From assembly GCA_938005545.1 (NCBI GenBank), contig CALKXV010000020.1, positions 62,001-126,000 of the forward strand: a stretch of DNA of 64,000 nt. The letters are read 5' to 3'. This DNA is from an uncultured Paracoccaceae bacterium (GTDB lineage Bacteria; Pseudomonadota; Alphaproteobacteria; Rhodobacterales; Rhodobacteraceae). The notes beneath the pieces are model-generated. The model was given only the letters and a program-made list of their open reading frames with translations. It searched no databases and had not been told where the DNA came from. A program made the position numbers and the translations under genes. Below, in pieces: positions 43,840-52,016 of this stretch. How positions within the stretch are numbered: the first letter of the stretch is position 1; each line of letters opens with the position of its first letter.

Positions 43840-45012
43840 ATGATGTTGGACTTTCTGAAGCGGCGTAAAGATAGCGCGCCAGAAGCTAAGGCTTCGGCGG
43901 CAGGCCCGGTGATAGCCTATGCCGGTTCCGGGCGTGTTGCTTGGTCGCCGCGCGATACAAATTCGCTGACGCGGCAAGGATTTTCCGGGAACCCGGTTGG
44001 GTTTCGTGTGGTGAAGCTGATTGCTGAGGCGGCGGGTGCTTTGCCGTTGATTTTGCAGGACGCCGACGCGCGCTATGAGACGCATCCCATTTTATCTTTG
44101 ATCGGGCGGCCCAATCCGGGCCAAGGCCAATCCGAACTGTTCGAAGCCTTGTATGGTCAGGTGCTTTTGTCAGGGAACGGCTACGTTGAAGTGGTTCTAG
44201 ATGATGCCGGTGCGCCCGTTGAGTTGCATGTTCTGCGTTCCGACCGGATGTCGGTTGTTCCGGGGGCGGATGGTTGGCCTGTGGCCTATGAATACCGAGT
44301 GGGTGGGCGCAAGCATCGCTTTCCGGTGGTCGATGGGATTTCAACCATCTGTCATGTGAAGGCGTTTCATCCGCAGGATGATCACTATGGGCTGTCGCCT
44401 ATGCAATCGGCGGCGGCGGCTGTGGACGTGCACAACGCGGCGTCGGCATGGTCGAAGGCCTTGCTGGACAACGCCGCGCGACCATCGGGTGCCATTGTGT
44501 ACAAAGGCCCCGAGGGGGCTGAGACGATGACGCCGGATCAATATGATCGTTTGCTGGGCGAGATGGAATCCCATCACACCGGCGCGCGAAATGCCGGACG
44601 CCCGATGTTGTTGGAAGGTGGATTGGATTGGAAGCCGATGGGGTTCAGCCCGTCGGACATGGAATTCCAGAAAACCAAAGAATCTGCCGGGCGCGAAATT
44701 GCCCTGGCCTTTGGGGTGCCGCCGATGCTGTTGGGAATCCCCGGTGACGCGACCTATTCCAATTATCAGGAGGCCAATCGCGCCTTCTATCGTTTGACCG
44801 TACTGCCACTTGTTCAAAAAGTAACCGGTGCAATGTCACATTGGTTGGGCGGGTTTTCTGGCGACGCTGTGTCGTTGAAACCCGACTTGGATCAGGTGCC
44901 GGCTTTGGCGGCGGAGCGAGATGCGCAGTGGCGGCGGGTGGCCGATGCCGCGTTTCTGTCGGACGTCGAAAAGCGCGCTTTGCTTGGTTTACCAAAGCTG
45001 ATGGAGGAGTGA
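43840..45012 (+). CDS. GTA portal protein (HK97 family)
   Basis: This 390-residue protein would form the dodecameric DNA gate of the head. Segments such as GFRVVKLIAEAAGALPLIL, ALYGQVLLSGNGYVEVV, VCHVKAFHP-like ICHVKAFHPQDDHYGLSPMQSA and GREIALAFGVPPMLLGIPGD are characteristic of HK97-type portals. ATG 43840 follows AGGAG; the frame opens one codon earlier with TTG. Confidence 0.92.
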   Translation: MMLDFLKRRKDSAPEAKASAAGPVIAYAGSGRVAWSPRDTNSLTRQGFSGNPVGFRVVKLIAEAAGALPLILQDADARYETHPILSLIGRPNPGQGQSELFEALYGQVLLSGNGYVEVVLDDAGAPVELHVLRSDRMSVVPGADGWPVAYEYRVGGRKHRFPVVDGISTICHVKAFHPQDDHYGLSPMQSAAAAVDVHNAASAWSKALLDNAARPSGAIVYKGPEGAETMTPDQYDRLLGEMESHHTGARNAGRPMLLEGGLDWKPMGFSPSDMEFQKTKESAGREIALAFGVPPMLLGIPGDATYSNYQEANRAFYRLTVLPLVQKVTGAMSHWLGGFSGDAVSLKPDLDQVPALAAERDAQWRRVADAAFLSDVEKRALLGLPKLMEE

Positions 45013-45015
45013 GGG

Positions 45016-45582
45016 ATGGACATGATTGAAACGGGTTTAGAGCACAAGTTCTGCCGGGCTGATCAGATACTTGAAGTCAAAGACGGTGTGTCGATTGAAG
45101 GATACGCGTCGCTATTTGGTCAGGTGGATCGCGGCAATGATTTGGTTGAACGCGGTGCGTACACCGCATCTTTGAAGTCTTTGATCAAGGCCGGACGCCG
45201 GGTGCGGATGCTGTGGCAGCATGACCCGAGCGAGCCCATCGGAGTTTGGGATGAGGTTCGCGAAGACAGCAATGGTTTATACGTCAAAGGCCGGTTGTTG
45301 CCCGAAGTGGGGCGTGCCCGTGAAGCAGCTGCCTTGTTGGAAGCTGGCGCGATTGAAGGCCTGTCGATTGGTTATCGGACCATCAAGGCCGTGAAAGACG
45401 ATGGAGGGCGGCGACGCCTTCAGGAACTGGAGCTTTGGGAGGTTAGCTTAGTAACCTTTCCGATGCTTCCCGAAGCGCGGGTGGGCGCCAAAGGGGATAT
45501 CCCCGACGACGGCCTGTTGCGCGACCTTGCGGCGGTCATTGATGACGCCCGCCGCAATCTTGCTCAGGGTAGAACAGACTAA
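45016..45582 (+). CDS. GTA prohead protease (HK97 family)
   Basis: This 188-residue serine protease matures the capsid. It has VSIEGYASLFGQVDRGNDLVERGAY, catalytic His in MLWQHDPSEPIG and Ser in EGLSIGYRT, as in the U35 peptidase family. It starts three bases after the portal stop; the small g3.5 gene found between these in R. capsulatus is not visible. Confidence 0.9.
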   Translation: MDMIETGLEHKFCRADQILEVKDGVSIEGYASLFGQVDRGNDLVERGAYTASLKSLIKAGRRVRMLWQHDPSEPIGVWDEVREDSNGLYVKGRLLPEVGRAREAAALLEAGAIEGLSIGYRTIKAVKDDGGRRRLQELELWEVSLVTFPMLPEARVGAKGDIPDDGLLRDLAAVIDDARRNLAQGRTD

Positions 45583-45615
45583 AGTCTAAGCCCTCCCAAC
45601 CAAAGGAACTCACAC

Positions 45616-46803
45616 ATGAGTACACCCGAGACGACGTCTCGGGACGGCGAGGCTGTGCCTTCCGTCCTGACGCCAGCAGATGAGGTGAAGACCGCGCTTG
45701 CGGGCCTTGTCGGTGACATCACGCAACATATGCAGAAACAGGAAGACCGTTTTACCATGCTTGATCGCAAACACACATTGACCCAATCGCGCCGTCCGGC
45801 GCTGGCCGCTGCTGCTGATGCTGAAGCGCCTCACCAGAAAGCTTTTGCCGCCTATCTTCGCACCGGTGAAGACGAAGGTCTGCGGGGCCTGAACATCGAA
45901 GAAAAGGCGCTGTCCACGGCTGTTGCTGCTGACGGTGGTTATCTTGTTGATCCAGAAACAAGTGCTTCGATCCAGTCGGTTCTGCGGTCTGCGTCATCCT
46001 TGCGCCAAGTGGCCAAGATTGTGAACGTCGAGGCGACATCCTTTGACGTTCTGATCGACAGCACGGAAGCCGGGGCTGGCTGGGCGTCTGAAACGGCGAA
46101 CCTGACCGAGACCGCGACACCGACGATTGACCGGATCAGCATTCCGCTGCACGAACTTTCGGCATTGCCAAAGATCAGCCAGCGTTTGTTGGACGACAGT
46201 GCGTTTGATATCGAGACTTGGCTTTCGGACCGTGTGGCCGATACATTTTCGCGTTCTGAAGCGGCAGCATTTGTGTCCGGCGACGGCATCGATAAGCCGG
46301 TTGGTTTTCTGACCCATTCGAAGGTTAACAATAACAACTGGACCTGGGGGTCATTGGGCTATGTGCCAACGGGCACCGCGGGCGGGTTTAACGGCTCCAA
46401 CCCCGGTGATGGTCTTATCGACCTGGTCTATGGATTGGGTGCACGGTATCGCGCAAACGGCAGCTTTGTTTTGAATTCCAAGACGGCTGGTGTGGTTCGC
46501 AAAATCAAGGATGCCGAGGGTCGTTTTCTTTGGGCTGATGGTTTGACGGCTGGTGAGCCTGCGCGTCTTCTGGGGTATCCGGTATTGATCTGCGAAGACA
46601 TGCCGGACGTTGCAGATGAAGCTTTCGCGATTGCCTTTGGTGACTTTAGCGCCGGGTATACAATCGCCGAGCGTCCTGATCTGCGCATCTTGCGCGATCC
46701 GTTCTCAGCCAAGCCGCATGTTCTGTTTTATGCCACGAAACGCGTTGGCGGTGATGTGAGCGACTTTGCTGCGATCAAGCTTCTGAAGTTCTCGATCTCG
46801 TAA
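45616..46803 (+). CDS. GTA major capsid protein (HK97 fold)
   Basis: This is a 395-residue capsid precursor. The N-terminal part (1-about 100) is charged and helical with KTALAGLVGDITQHMQKQEDRF, a scaffold-like region removed by the prohead protease. The mature fold starts around ALSTAVAADGGYLVDPETSASI and ends ISDFAAIKLLKFS-like. A GGAAC ribosome site precedes ATG 45616. A strong hairpin follows the stop. Confidence 0.94.
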   Translation: MSTPETTSRDGEAVPSVLTPADEVKTALAGLVGDITQHMQKQEDRFTMLDRKHTLTQSRRPALAAAADAEAPHQKAFAAYLRTGEDEGLRGLNIEEKALSTAVAADGGYLVDPETSASIQSVLRSASSLRQVAKIVNVEATSFDVLIDSTEAGAGWASETANLTETATPTIDRISIPLHELSALPKISQRLLDDSAFDIETWLSDRVADTFSRSEAAAFVSGDGIDKPVGFLTHSKVNNNNWTWGSLGYVPTGTAGGFNGSNPGDGLIDLVYGLGARYRANGSFVLNSKTAGVVRKIKDAEGRFLWADGLTAGEPARLLGYPVLICEDMPDVADEAFAIAFGDFSAGYTIAERPDLRILRDPFSAKPHVLFYATKRVGGDVSDFAAIKLLKFSIS

Positions 46804-46816
46804 GAGGTTTCGAGAT

Positions 46817-46842
46817 CAGCGGGCCTTTTCAAGGGCCCGCTG
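46817..46842 (+). repeat. Hairpin after capsid gene
   Basis: CAGCGGGCC and GGCCCGCTG form perfect 9-base arms around TTTTCAAG, 14 bases after the capsid stop. No T-run follows. It probably protects the capsid message or reduces transcription into the connector and tail genes, since many capsid copies are needed. Confidence 0.65.
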
Positions 46843-46954
46843 GTGGGCGCGCGCCGCTTTCCGCTCGTGTTTAGCTGCTCCCTCCGTCCAAGCGACCGGG
46901 GGAGGTGTGCGCCCATCATTAAAGAAGACTAACGATTATCGGAGGCCACGTAAG

Positions 46955-47554
46955 ATGATGTTGATCGAGCAGACCCAAGTGTCGGATACAGCACTTCCGG
47001 TCGCAGAATTTCGAGACCATTTGCAGTTGGGAACTGGTTTCGCCGACGACGGCTTGCAGGACGCTGTCCTTTTGGCGCAACTTCGCGCGGCCTTGGTTGC
47101 AATCGAGGCGGACACCGGCAAGGCGATCCTGACGCGGACCTATCAATACGTCGTTACAGCGTGGTGGGATCCGTCGCGGCAATCCCTGCCTGTGGCGCCG
47201 GTTTCGGCGGTTCAGTCGTTGACGATCACCAATCTTGGTGCTGACGACACCGTGGTCGATCCAAACGCTTACCGGCTAAAGCGCGACACACATGCACCGA
47301 TGGTCATCGCCAACGGCTGGAGCTTGCCGACGATACCTGTCGGCGGAACGGCCGAGATCGTTTTTGAGGCGGGTTATGGGGCGGCTTGGGGCGATGCGCC
47401 GGCGGATCTGCGGCAGGCCGTTTTGATGCTGGCCGCGCATTTTTACGAAAACCGGGCGGTGGCTGGCGCACGAACACATGTCATGCCGGCGGGACCGGCA
47501 GCGATCTGTGCGCGTCACAAGCCGATCCGGTTGTCCGGGGGGCGTTGGTCATGA
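46955..47554 (+). CDS. GTA head-tail connector (gp6-like)
   Basis: This is a 199-residue adaptor that binds the portal ring. It contains VAEFRDHLQLGTGFADDGLQDAVLLAQLRAALVAIEADTG and a C-terminal PADLRQAVLMLAAHFYENR, typical of phage gp6 head-tail connectors. ATG 46955 is chosen because GGAGG lies nine bases upstream. The frame opens at 46907. Confidence 0.87.
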   Translation: MMLIEQTQVSDTALPVAEFRDHLQLGTGFADDGLQDAVLLAQLRAALVAIEADTGKAILTRTYQYVVTAWWDPSRQSLPVAPVSAVQSLTITNLGADDTVVDPNAYRLKRDTHAPMVIANGWSLPTIPVGGTAEIVFEAGYGAAWGDAPADLRQAVLMLAAHFYENRAVAGARTHVMPAGPAAICARHKPIRLSGGRWS

Positions 47555-47880
47555 GACCGTTGTCGCGAAAGTTGGAGCTGGAGGCGCTGAGCCGTACGGA
47601 AGACGGAGCGGGTGGCTTTGATGGCATTTGGGTTCCGCTTGGTGTGCACTGGGGGGCCGTTGACGCAGGACGTGGTCGGCTTGAGACCGGGGATGGCCAC
47701 GCACGATCGCGGACATCTTACCGGATCACGATTCGGGCGGTCCCCCCGACAAGTCCATCACGTCCTATTGCGGGTCAGAGGTTTCGTGACGGATCGCGGG
47801 TGTTCTTGATCCGCGCCGTCGCTGATGCACCGGATGCACGACATTTGTTTTGCTATACCGACGAGGAGGTCGCGTCATGA
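47551..47880 (+). CDS. GTA head closure/adaptor protein
   Basis: This is a 109-residue protein with the head-tail adaptor pattern LELEALSRTEDGAGGFDGIWVPLGVHWGAV and RFRDGSRVFLIRAVADA. ATG 47551 overlaps the previous stop by four bases. It should join the connector to the tail. Confidence 0.87.
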   Translation: MRPLSRKLELEALSRTEDGAGGFDGIWVPLGVHWGAVDAGRGRLETGDGHARSRTSYRITIRAVPPTSPSRPIAGQRFRDGSRVFLIRAVADAPDARHLFCYTDEEVAS

Positions 47881-48287
47881 GCTATGGAACGGCGAACGCG
47901 CTTCAGGCGGCGATCTTTCAGCACTTACAAAGCGATGCTGCTGTGACGGCTTTGTTGGGTGGTGCGATTTATGACGAAATGCCGCCGGGCCCGGTTGAAG
48001 GCACGTATTTGTCGCTGGGCGACGGCGACGTGCGCGATATTTCGGATCAAACCGGCGGTCTGGCGGAACACCGCCCGGTGCTGAGTGTGCTGAGCGACGC
48101 CGAAGGGTTCGCTTTGGCCAAGACGGTGGCCGCAGCGGCGACGGATGCTTTGATTGACGCCGAATTGGATCTGGCGCGGGGCCGTGTGGTGTCGCTGACG
48201 TTCTCAAAGGCGCGGGCACGACGGGTTCGTGCGGGGCAGGTACGGCGGATCGATCTGACGTTTCGCGCGATTGTAGAAGACGACTGA
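47877..48287 (+). CDS. GTA tail terminator (DUF3168)
   Basis: This 136-residue DUF3168 protein has ALQAAIFQHLQSDAAVTALLGGAIYDEMP near the start and YLSLGDGDVRD. Members end the tail tube and join it to the head. ATG 47877 overlaps the previous stop by four bases. Confidence 0.87.
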   Translation: MSYGTANALQAAIFQHLQSDAAVTALLGGAIYDEMPPGPVEGTYLSLGDGDVRDISDQTGGLAEHRPVLSVLSDAEGFALAKTVAAAATDALIDAELDLARGRVVSLTFSKARARRVRAGQVRRIDLTFRAIVEDD

Positions 48288-48349
48288 AAATTTTGGCACG
48301 CGGGCGTTCGGAACTTCCGGGGCGACGCGCATGAAGTGGAGTAGGGCCT

Positions 48350-48763
48350 ATGGCGGCACAGAATGGCAAAGACCTGTTGATCAAGCTCGACATGACCGGA
48401 AGCGGCGCGTTTGAGACAATCGCCGGTTTGCGGGCGACGCGGATGTCTTTCAATGCAGAGAGTATCGACGTCACCAGTTTGGAGAGCACCGGCGGCTGGC
48501 GTGAGTTGCTGGGGGGAGCTGGCGTCAAGTCGGCGTCACTTTCAGGATCGGGTGTCTTTCGGGATGCCGGCACGGATGAGCGCACGCGGCAGATTTTCTT
48601 TGACGGAGAAACGCCCAATTTCCAGGTGATCATTCCGGGGTTCGGAGAAATCGAGGGTGCTTTTATGGTGACGTCCATCGAATACGCCGGAAGCCACAAC
48701 GGTGAGGCGACGTATGAGCTGAGCTTGGCTTCGGCGGGGGCGTTGGCCTTCGCGGCTCTTTGA
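48350..48763 (+). CDS. GTA major tail protein (TP901-1 family)
   Basis: This is a 137-residue tail tube subunit. The start AAQNGKDLLIKLD, ETIAGLRATRMSFNAESIDVT and the late EGAFMVTSIEYAGSHNGEATYELSL match the TP901-1/TIGR02126 major tail group. Its stop overlaps the gp10 start by one base. A 62-base gap precedes it. Confidence 0.9.
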   Translation: MAAQNGKDLLIKLDMTGSGAFETIAGLRATRMSFNAESIDVTSLESTGGWRELLGGAGVKSASLSGSGVFRDAGTDERTRQIFFDGETPNFQVIIPGFGEIEGAFMVTSIEYAGSHNGEATYELSLASAGALAFAAL

Positions 48764-49080
48764 TGGGAAACCCGTGGGAAGGTGAAGTTTCGATCCGGCT
48801 GGATGGCGAACGCCACGTCATGAAGCTGACACTTGGTGCTTTGGCCGAACTTGAGGCCGGATTGGAAGCGGACAGTTTGATTGCCTTGGTTGAGCGGTTT
48901 GAGGACGGATCATTTTCGACACGCGATGTGCTGGCTTTGATTGTTGCGGGCTTGCGAGGCGGTGGCTGGCGCGGTGAGGCACGGGATTTGTTGTGTGCCG
49001 AAATCGAAGGCGGTCCGGTGGAAGCCGCACGGTTGTCAGGACAGCTTTTGGCTCGGGCCTTTGCTTTCCCGCAGGCATGA
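48763..49080 (+). CDS. GTA gp10, tail assembly chaperone-like
   Basis: This is a 105-residue protein with WEGEVSIRLDGERHVMKLTLGALAELEAGL, the GTA_gp10 family pattern. It is in the place of lambda gpG-like assembly chaperones before the tape measure. ATG 48763 overlaps the major tail stop by one base, so no frameshift is needed for entry. Confidence 0.86.
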   Translation: MGNPWEGEVSIRLDGERHVMKLTLGALAELEAGLEADSLIALVERFEDGSFSTRDVLALIVAGLRGGGWRGEARDLLCAEIEGGPVEAARLSGQLLARAFAFPQA

Positions 49081-49283
49081 ACGGGTTTGACTGGAGAGCT
49101 TTGCTGCGAGCGGGCACCGACCTTGGCTTGCAGCCGAAAGAGTTCTGGTCGCTCACACCGGCGGAGTTGATGTTTCTGTTGGGTGAAGGCGGTGGGCCCG
49201 CGCCCTTGACGCGGGCCGGGTTGGAAGAACTGGCGGCGGCCTTTCCGGATAGAGAACGAGGAGAACGTGATGACAGATCGTGA
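49077..49283 (+). CDS. GTA gp10.1, small tail assembly chaperone
   Basis: This is a 68-residue protein starting MNGFDWRALLRAGTDLGLQPKEFWSLTPAEL, which matches the rcc01693/TIGR02216 family. It overlaps gp10 by four bases and gp11 by fourteen. It may act with gp10 in tape-measure assembly as the two parts of a lambda G/GT-like system. Confidence 0.87.
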   Translation: MNGFDWRALLRAGTDLGLQPKEFWSLTPAELMFLLGEGGGPAPLTRAGLEELAAAFPDRERGERDDRS

Positions 49284-49914
49284 TGAAGCACAAACCTTTG
49301 AAGACCAGATCACTGGCTTGGAAGATGCGATGGCCTCGGCGGGCGAGATGACCAAGTCGTTCACGGCGGGGTTGGTCGAAGCCGAGAAGGCCATGGAAAT
49401 TACGGCGGAACATACCAAGGTTCTTTCAAAGGGACTGTCGCGTGGATTGCGAAGCGCCTTCGACGGTTTGATCTTTGACGGAGATCGGGCCAGCGATGCC
49501 TTGTCGTCGGTTGCCCGGTCGATTGTGAATACGGCCTATTCGGCGGCCATTCGCCCGGTGACGGCATCATTGGGCAGCAGTTTGGCATCGGCTGTGACAG
49601 GGCTGTTTGCCGATGGCGCTGCGTTCTCGCAAGGACGTGTCACGCCATTTGCGACGGGCGGCATTGTGTCTGGCCCGACGGCATTTCCGATGCGGGGCGG
49701 TACGGGGCTGATGGGCGAAGCGGGGCCCGAAGCGATCATGCCTTTGACGCGCGGGGCCGATGGGCGGCTTGGGGTGCGTGCCGCAGGTGGCGGCGGTGGG
49801 GTGTCGGTTGTCATGAACATTTCGACCCCGGATGCACAGAGTTTCCAGCGAAGTCAGTCTCAGATTGCCGCGCAGATGAGTCGGGCGTTGGGACGCAGCC
49901 AGAGAAATTCTTAA
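49270..49914 (+). CDS. GTA tape measure protein
   Basis: This short tape-measure protein has 214 residues. It begins with a coiled-coil region (TFEDQITGLEDAMASAGEMTKSF), then GLRSAFDGLIFDGDRASDAL and a Gly-rich C-terminal part with GEAGPEAIMPLTRGADGRLGV, which is the standard phage tape-measure end. The length is close to RcGTA gp11 and fits a short tail. ATG 49270 follows GAGGAG by six bases. Confidence 0.87.
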   Translation: MTDRDEAQTFEDQITGLEDAMASAGEMTKSFTAGLVEAEKAMEITAEHTKVLSKGLSRGLRSAFDGLIFDGDRASDALSSVARSIVNTAYSAAIRPVTASLGSSLASAVTGLFADGAAFSQGRVTPFATGGIVSGPTAFPMRGGTGLMGEAGPEAIMPLTRGADGRLGVRAAGGGGGVSVVMNISTPDAQSFQRSQSQIAAQMSRALGRSQRNS

Positions 49915-49921
49915 GCGATGT

Positions 49922-50020
49922 GCGCCTGTCGGCGCGCTTGATGTTTGCGTCGGGCTCCGCCCGCCGCGCTTGGGCCTTCGGCCATGACGCGTAGATGGAC
50001 AGGGGTAAGTGCCTGGGCAC
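49922..50020. repeat. Cluster of small GC-rich hairpins between gp11 and gp12
   Basis: The 148-base gap holds GCGCC-TGTC-GGCGC (49922-49935), CGGGC-TCC-GCCCG (49951-49963), GGCC-TTC-GGCC (49973-49983) and GTGCC-TG-GGCAC (50009-50020). The first is almost the same as the terminator stem at 27790. No T-runs follow. It resembles a small repeat element rather than a coding remnant. Confidence 0.5.
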
Positions 50021-50062
50021 ACTGCCTTTTCCAGAAAGACGAAATGCTTAAAGGGGGCAGAG

Positions 50063-50695
50063 ATGTCGTTTCACGAGATCAGATTTCCGGCGAACCTGAG
50101 TTTTGGATCGTCCGGTGGGCCGGAGCGCCTGACGGAGATTGTGACGTTGGCGAATGGCTTTGAAGAGCGCAACACGCCTTGGGCAGATTCGCGTCGGAGG
50201 TATGACGCGGGCCTTGGCATGCGATCCTTGGCGGATTTGGATGCCTTGATCGCATTCTTTGAAGCGCGACGTGGTCAGCTGTACGGATTTCGTTGGAAGG
50301 ACTGGGCGGATTACCGATCTTCCGGCGCATTGGACGATGTTGGAATTTCAGATCAGGTAATCGGGACCGGTGACGGCGCGACGACTGAGTTTCAATTGGT
50401 CAAGACCTATGTGTCGGGTGGGTCGAGCTATGTTCGCGATATTTCGAAGCCTGTTGCCGGTTCGGTTGTTGTTGGCATCGATGGCGTGGCTATGACTGAA
50501 GGCACGGATTTTTCGGTTGATGCAAAGACGGGTGTTGTGACGTTGGTGACAGCACCTTCATCCGGCGCAACTGTGTCGGCTGGATTTGAATTCGATGTGC
50601 CGGTGCGGTTCGACACCGATGGGTTGCAGGTGTCGGTCGCCAGTTTCAACGCGGGCGAAATCCCGAACGTTCCGGTTGTTGAGGTGCGGTTATGA
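50063..50695 (+). CDS. GTA distal tail protein gp12 (DUF2460)
   Basis: This 210-residue DUF2460/TIGR02217 protein starts MSFHEIRFPANLSFGSSGGPER and shows EERNTPWADSRRRYDAG and ALIAFFEARRGQLYGFRWKDWAD. It forms the ring at the tail end that carries the baseplate in GTA particles. ATG 50063 is chosen because an AGGGGG ribosome site precedes it. Confidence 0.9.
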   Translation: MSFHEIRFPANLSFGSSGGPERLTEIVTLANGFEERNTPWADSRRRYDAGLGMRSLADLDALIAFFEARRGQLYGFRWKDWADYRSSGALDDVGISDQVIGTGDGATTEFQLVKTYVSGGSSYVRDISKPVAGSVVVGIDGVAMTEGTDFSVDAKTGVVTLVTAPSSGATVSAGFEFDVPVRFDTDGLQVSVASFNAGEIPNVPVVEVRL

Positions 50696-51570
50696 ATTTG
50701 CTGGCTGAACATCTGGATGGCAAGGTGACCACGATTTGTCGTGTCTGGGCTTTGACGCGGCGGGATGGGGTGGTTCTTGGCTTTACTGATCATGATCGTG
50801 CCCTGTCGTTTGATGGGATCGATTTCAGCGCGTCGACCGGCATGACCGCGCGTGCGTTGGAGCAGACGACGGGATTGTCAGTGGACAACTCGGAAGCTGT
50901 GGGAGCTTTGACGGATGTTGCCATTCGCGAACAGGATGTGCGGGCCGGATTGTTTGACGGCGCCCGTATCCGAGCCTGGCATGTAAATTGGCAAAACGTC
51001 GAAGAACGTCGTTTGGTGTTCCGTGGTCGCTTGGGTGAGATTGAACGACAAGGCCCGAGTTTTCGCGCTGAGCTGCGCGGGTTGACGGATCAGTTGAACC
51101 AACCGCAGGGACGGATTTATCAGCGCCCATGTGCGGCTGTATTAGGCGATGCGGATTGCCGGTTTGATACAGGATCGGCGGGATTTTCGGTTGAGGCGGT
51201 TGTGACGTCGGTTGCCAATGGGGTTGAGCTTCGCTTGCCAGGTCAGTCGGGTTTGGTTGAAGGATGGTTCCAAAGTGGTCGCCTGACGGTGATGACCGGA
51301 GCGGCCGCAGGTACGGTTAGCGTGATCAAGCGCGACCGGGATATTGCGGGCCAGCGGCTTGTTGAACTTTGGGAAATACTGAGCCCGGCCTTTGCGCCGG
51401 GGGACCGGGTGCGGTTGGAGGCGGGGTGCGACAAGCGCGCTGAAACCTGCCGAACCAAGTTCAGTAACTTTCTGAATTTCCGTGGTTTTCCGACCATCCC
51501 AGGAGAAGATTGGTTGGTATCTTACCCCGTGAGTGGCGGCAACAACGATGGTGGGAGCCTGACAGGATGA
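50692..51570 (+). CDS. GTA hub protein gp13 (DUF2163)
   Basis: This 292-residue DUF2163 protein has VWALTRRDGVVLGFTDHDRALSF near the start and Cys-containing segments CAAVLGDADCRF and GCDKRAETCRTKFSNFLNFRGFP near the end. Four cysteines in this arrangement recall iron-sulfur phage tail-tip hub proteins such as lambda gpL; cluster binding here is inference. ATG 50692 overlaps the gp12 stop by four bases. Confidence 0.9.
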   Translation: MNLLAEHLDGKVTTICRVWALTRRDGVVLGFTDHDRALSFDGIDFSASTGMTARALEQTTGLSVDNSEAVGALTDVAIREQDVRAGLFDGARIRAWHVNWQNVEERRLVFRGRLGEIERQGPSFRAELRGLTDQLNQPQGRIYQRPCAAVLGDADCRFDTGSAGFSVEAVVTSVANGVELRLPGQSGLVEGWFQSGRLTVMTGAAAGTVSVIKRDRDIAGQRLVELWEILSPAFAPGDRVRLEAGCDKRAETCRTKFSNFLNFRGFPTIPGEDWLVSYPVSGGNNDGGSLTG

Positions 51571-51992
51571 ACGACCTTGTTGTAAGTGCTGCGCGGGTCT
51601 GGATCGGAACGCCTTATCGTCATCAAGCCTCGACGCTTGGGGCGGGGTGCGATTGCTTGGGGCTTTTGCGCGGTATCTGGCGCGAGCTTTATGGGGCGGA
51701 ACCGGAAGTGTTGCCTGCCTATACGCCCGATTGGGACGAGGTTGCGCAGGCCGATGTTTTGATGGCGGCTGCGCGTCGGCACCTGGAGCCGCAAGAAGTC
51801 AGCGAGTTGGAACCGGGGGACGTTTTGCTGTTTCGGATGCGCCCGGATGCGGTTGCGAAACATCTTGGCATTGCGTCCGGCGCGACGTCTTTCATCCACG
51901 CATACTCGGGACATGGGGTGATTGAAAATACGCTGAGTGCGCCGTGGCGGCGGCGGATCGCGGGTGTCTATTCTTTTCCAACGCTCAACTGA
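51567..51992 (+). CDS. GTA peptidase gp14 (NlpC/P60)
   Basis: This 141-residue cysteine peptidase probably opens recipient peptidoglycan during DNA injection. It has TPYRHQASTLGAGCDCLGLLRG with catalytic Cys30, and His99 in AVAKHLGIA. ATG 51567 overlaps the gp13 stop by four bases; the longer frame from 51510 lies inside gp13. Confidence 0.9.
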   Translation: MNDLVVSAARVWIGTPYRHQASTLGAGCDCLGLLRGIWRELYGAEPEVLPAYTPDWDEVAQADVLMAAARRHLEPQEVSELEPGDVLLFRMRPDAVAKHLGIASGATSFIHAYSGHGVIENTLSAPWRRRIAGVYSFPTLN

Positions 51993-52016
51993 AACTCGAA
52001 CTTCTGAGGGGGCCCC

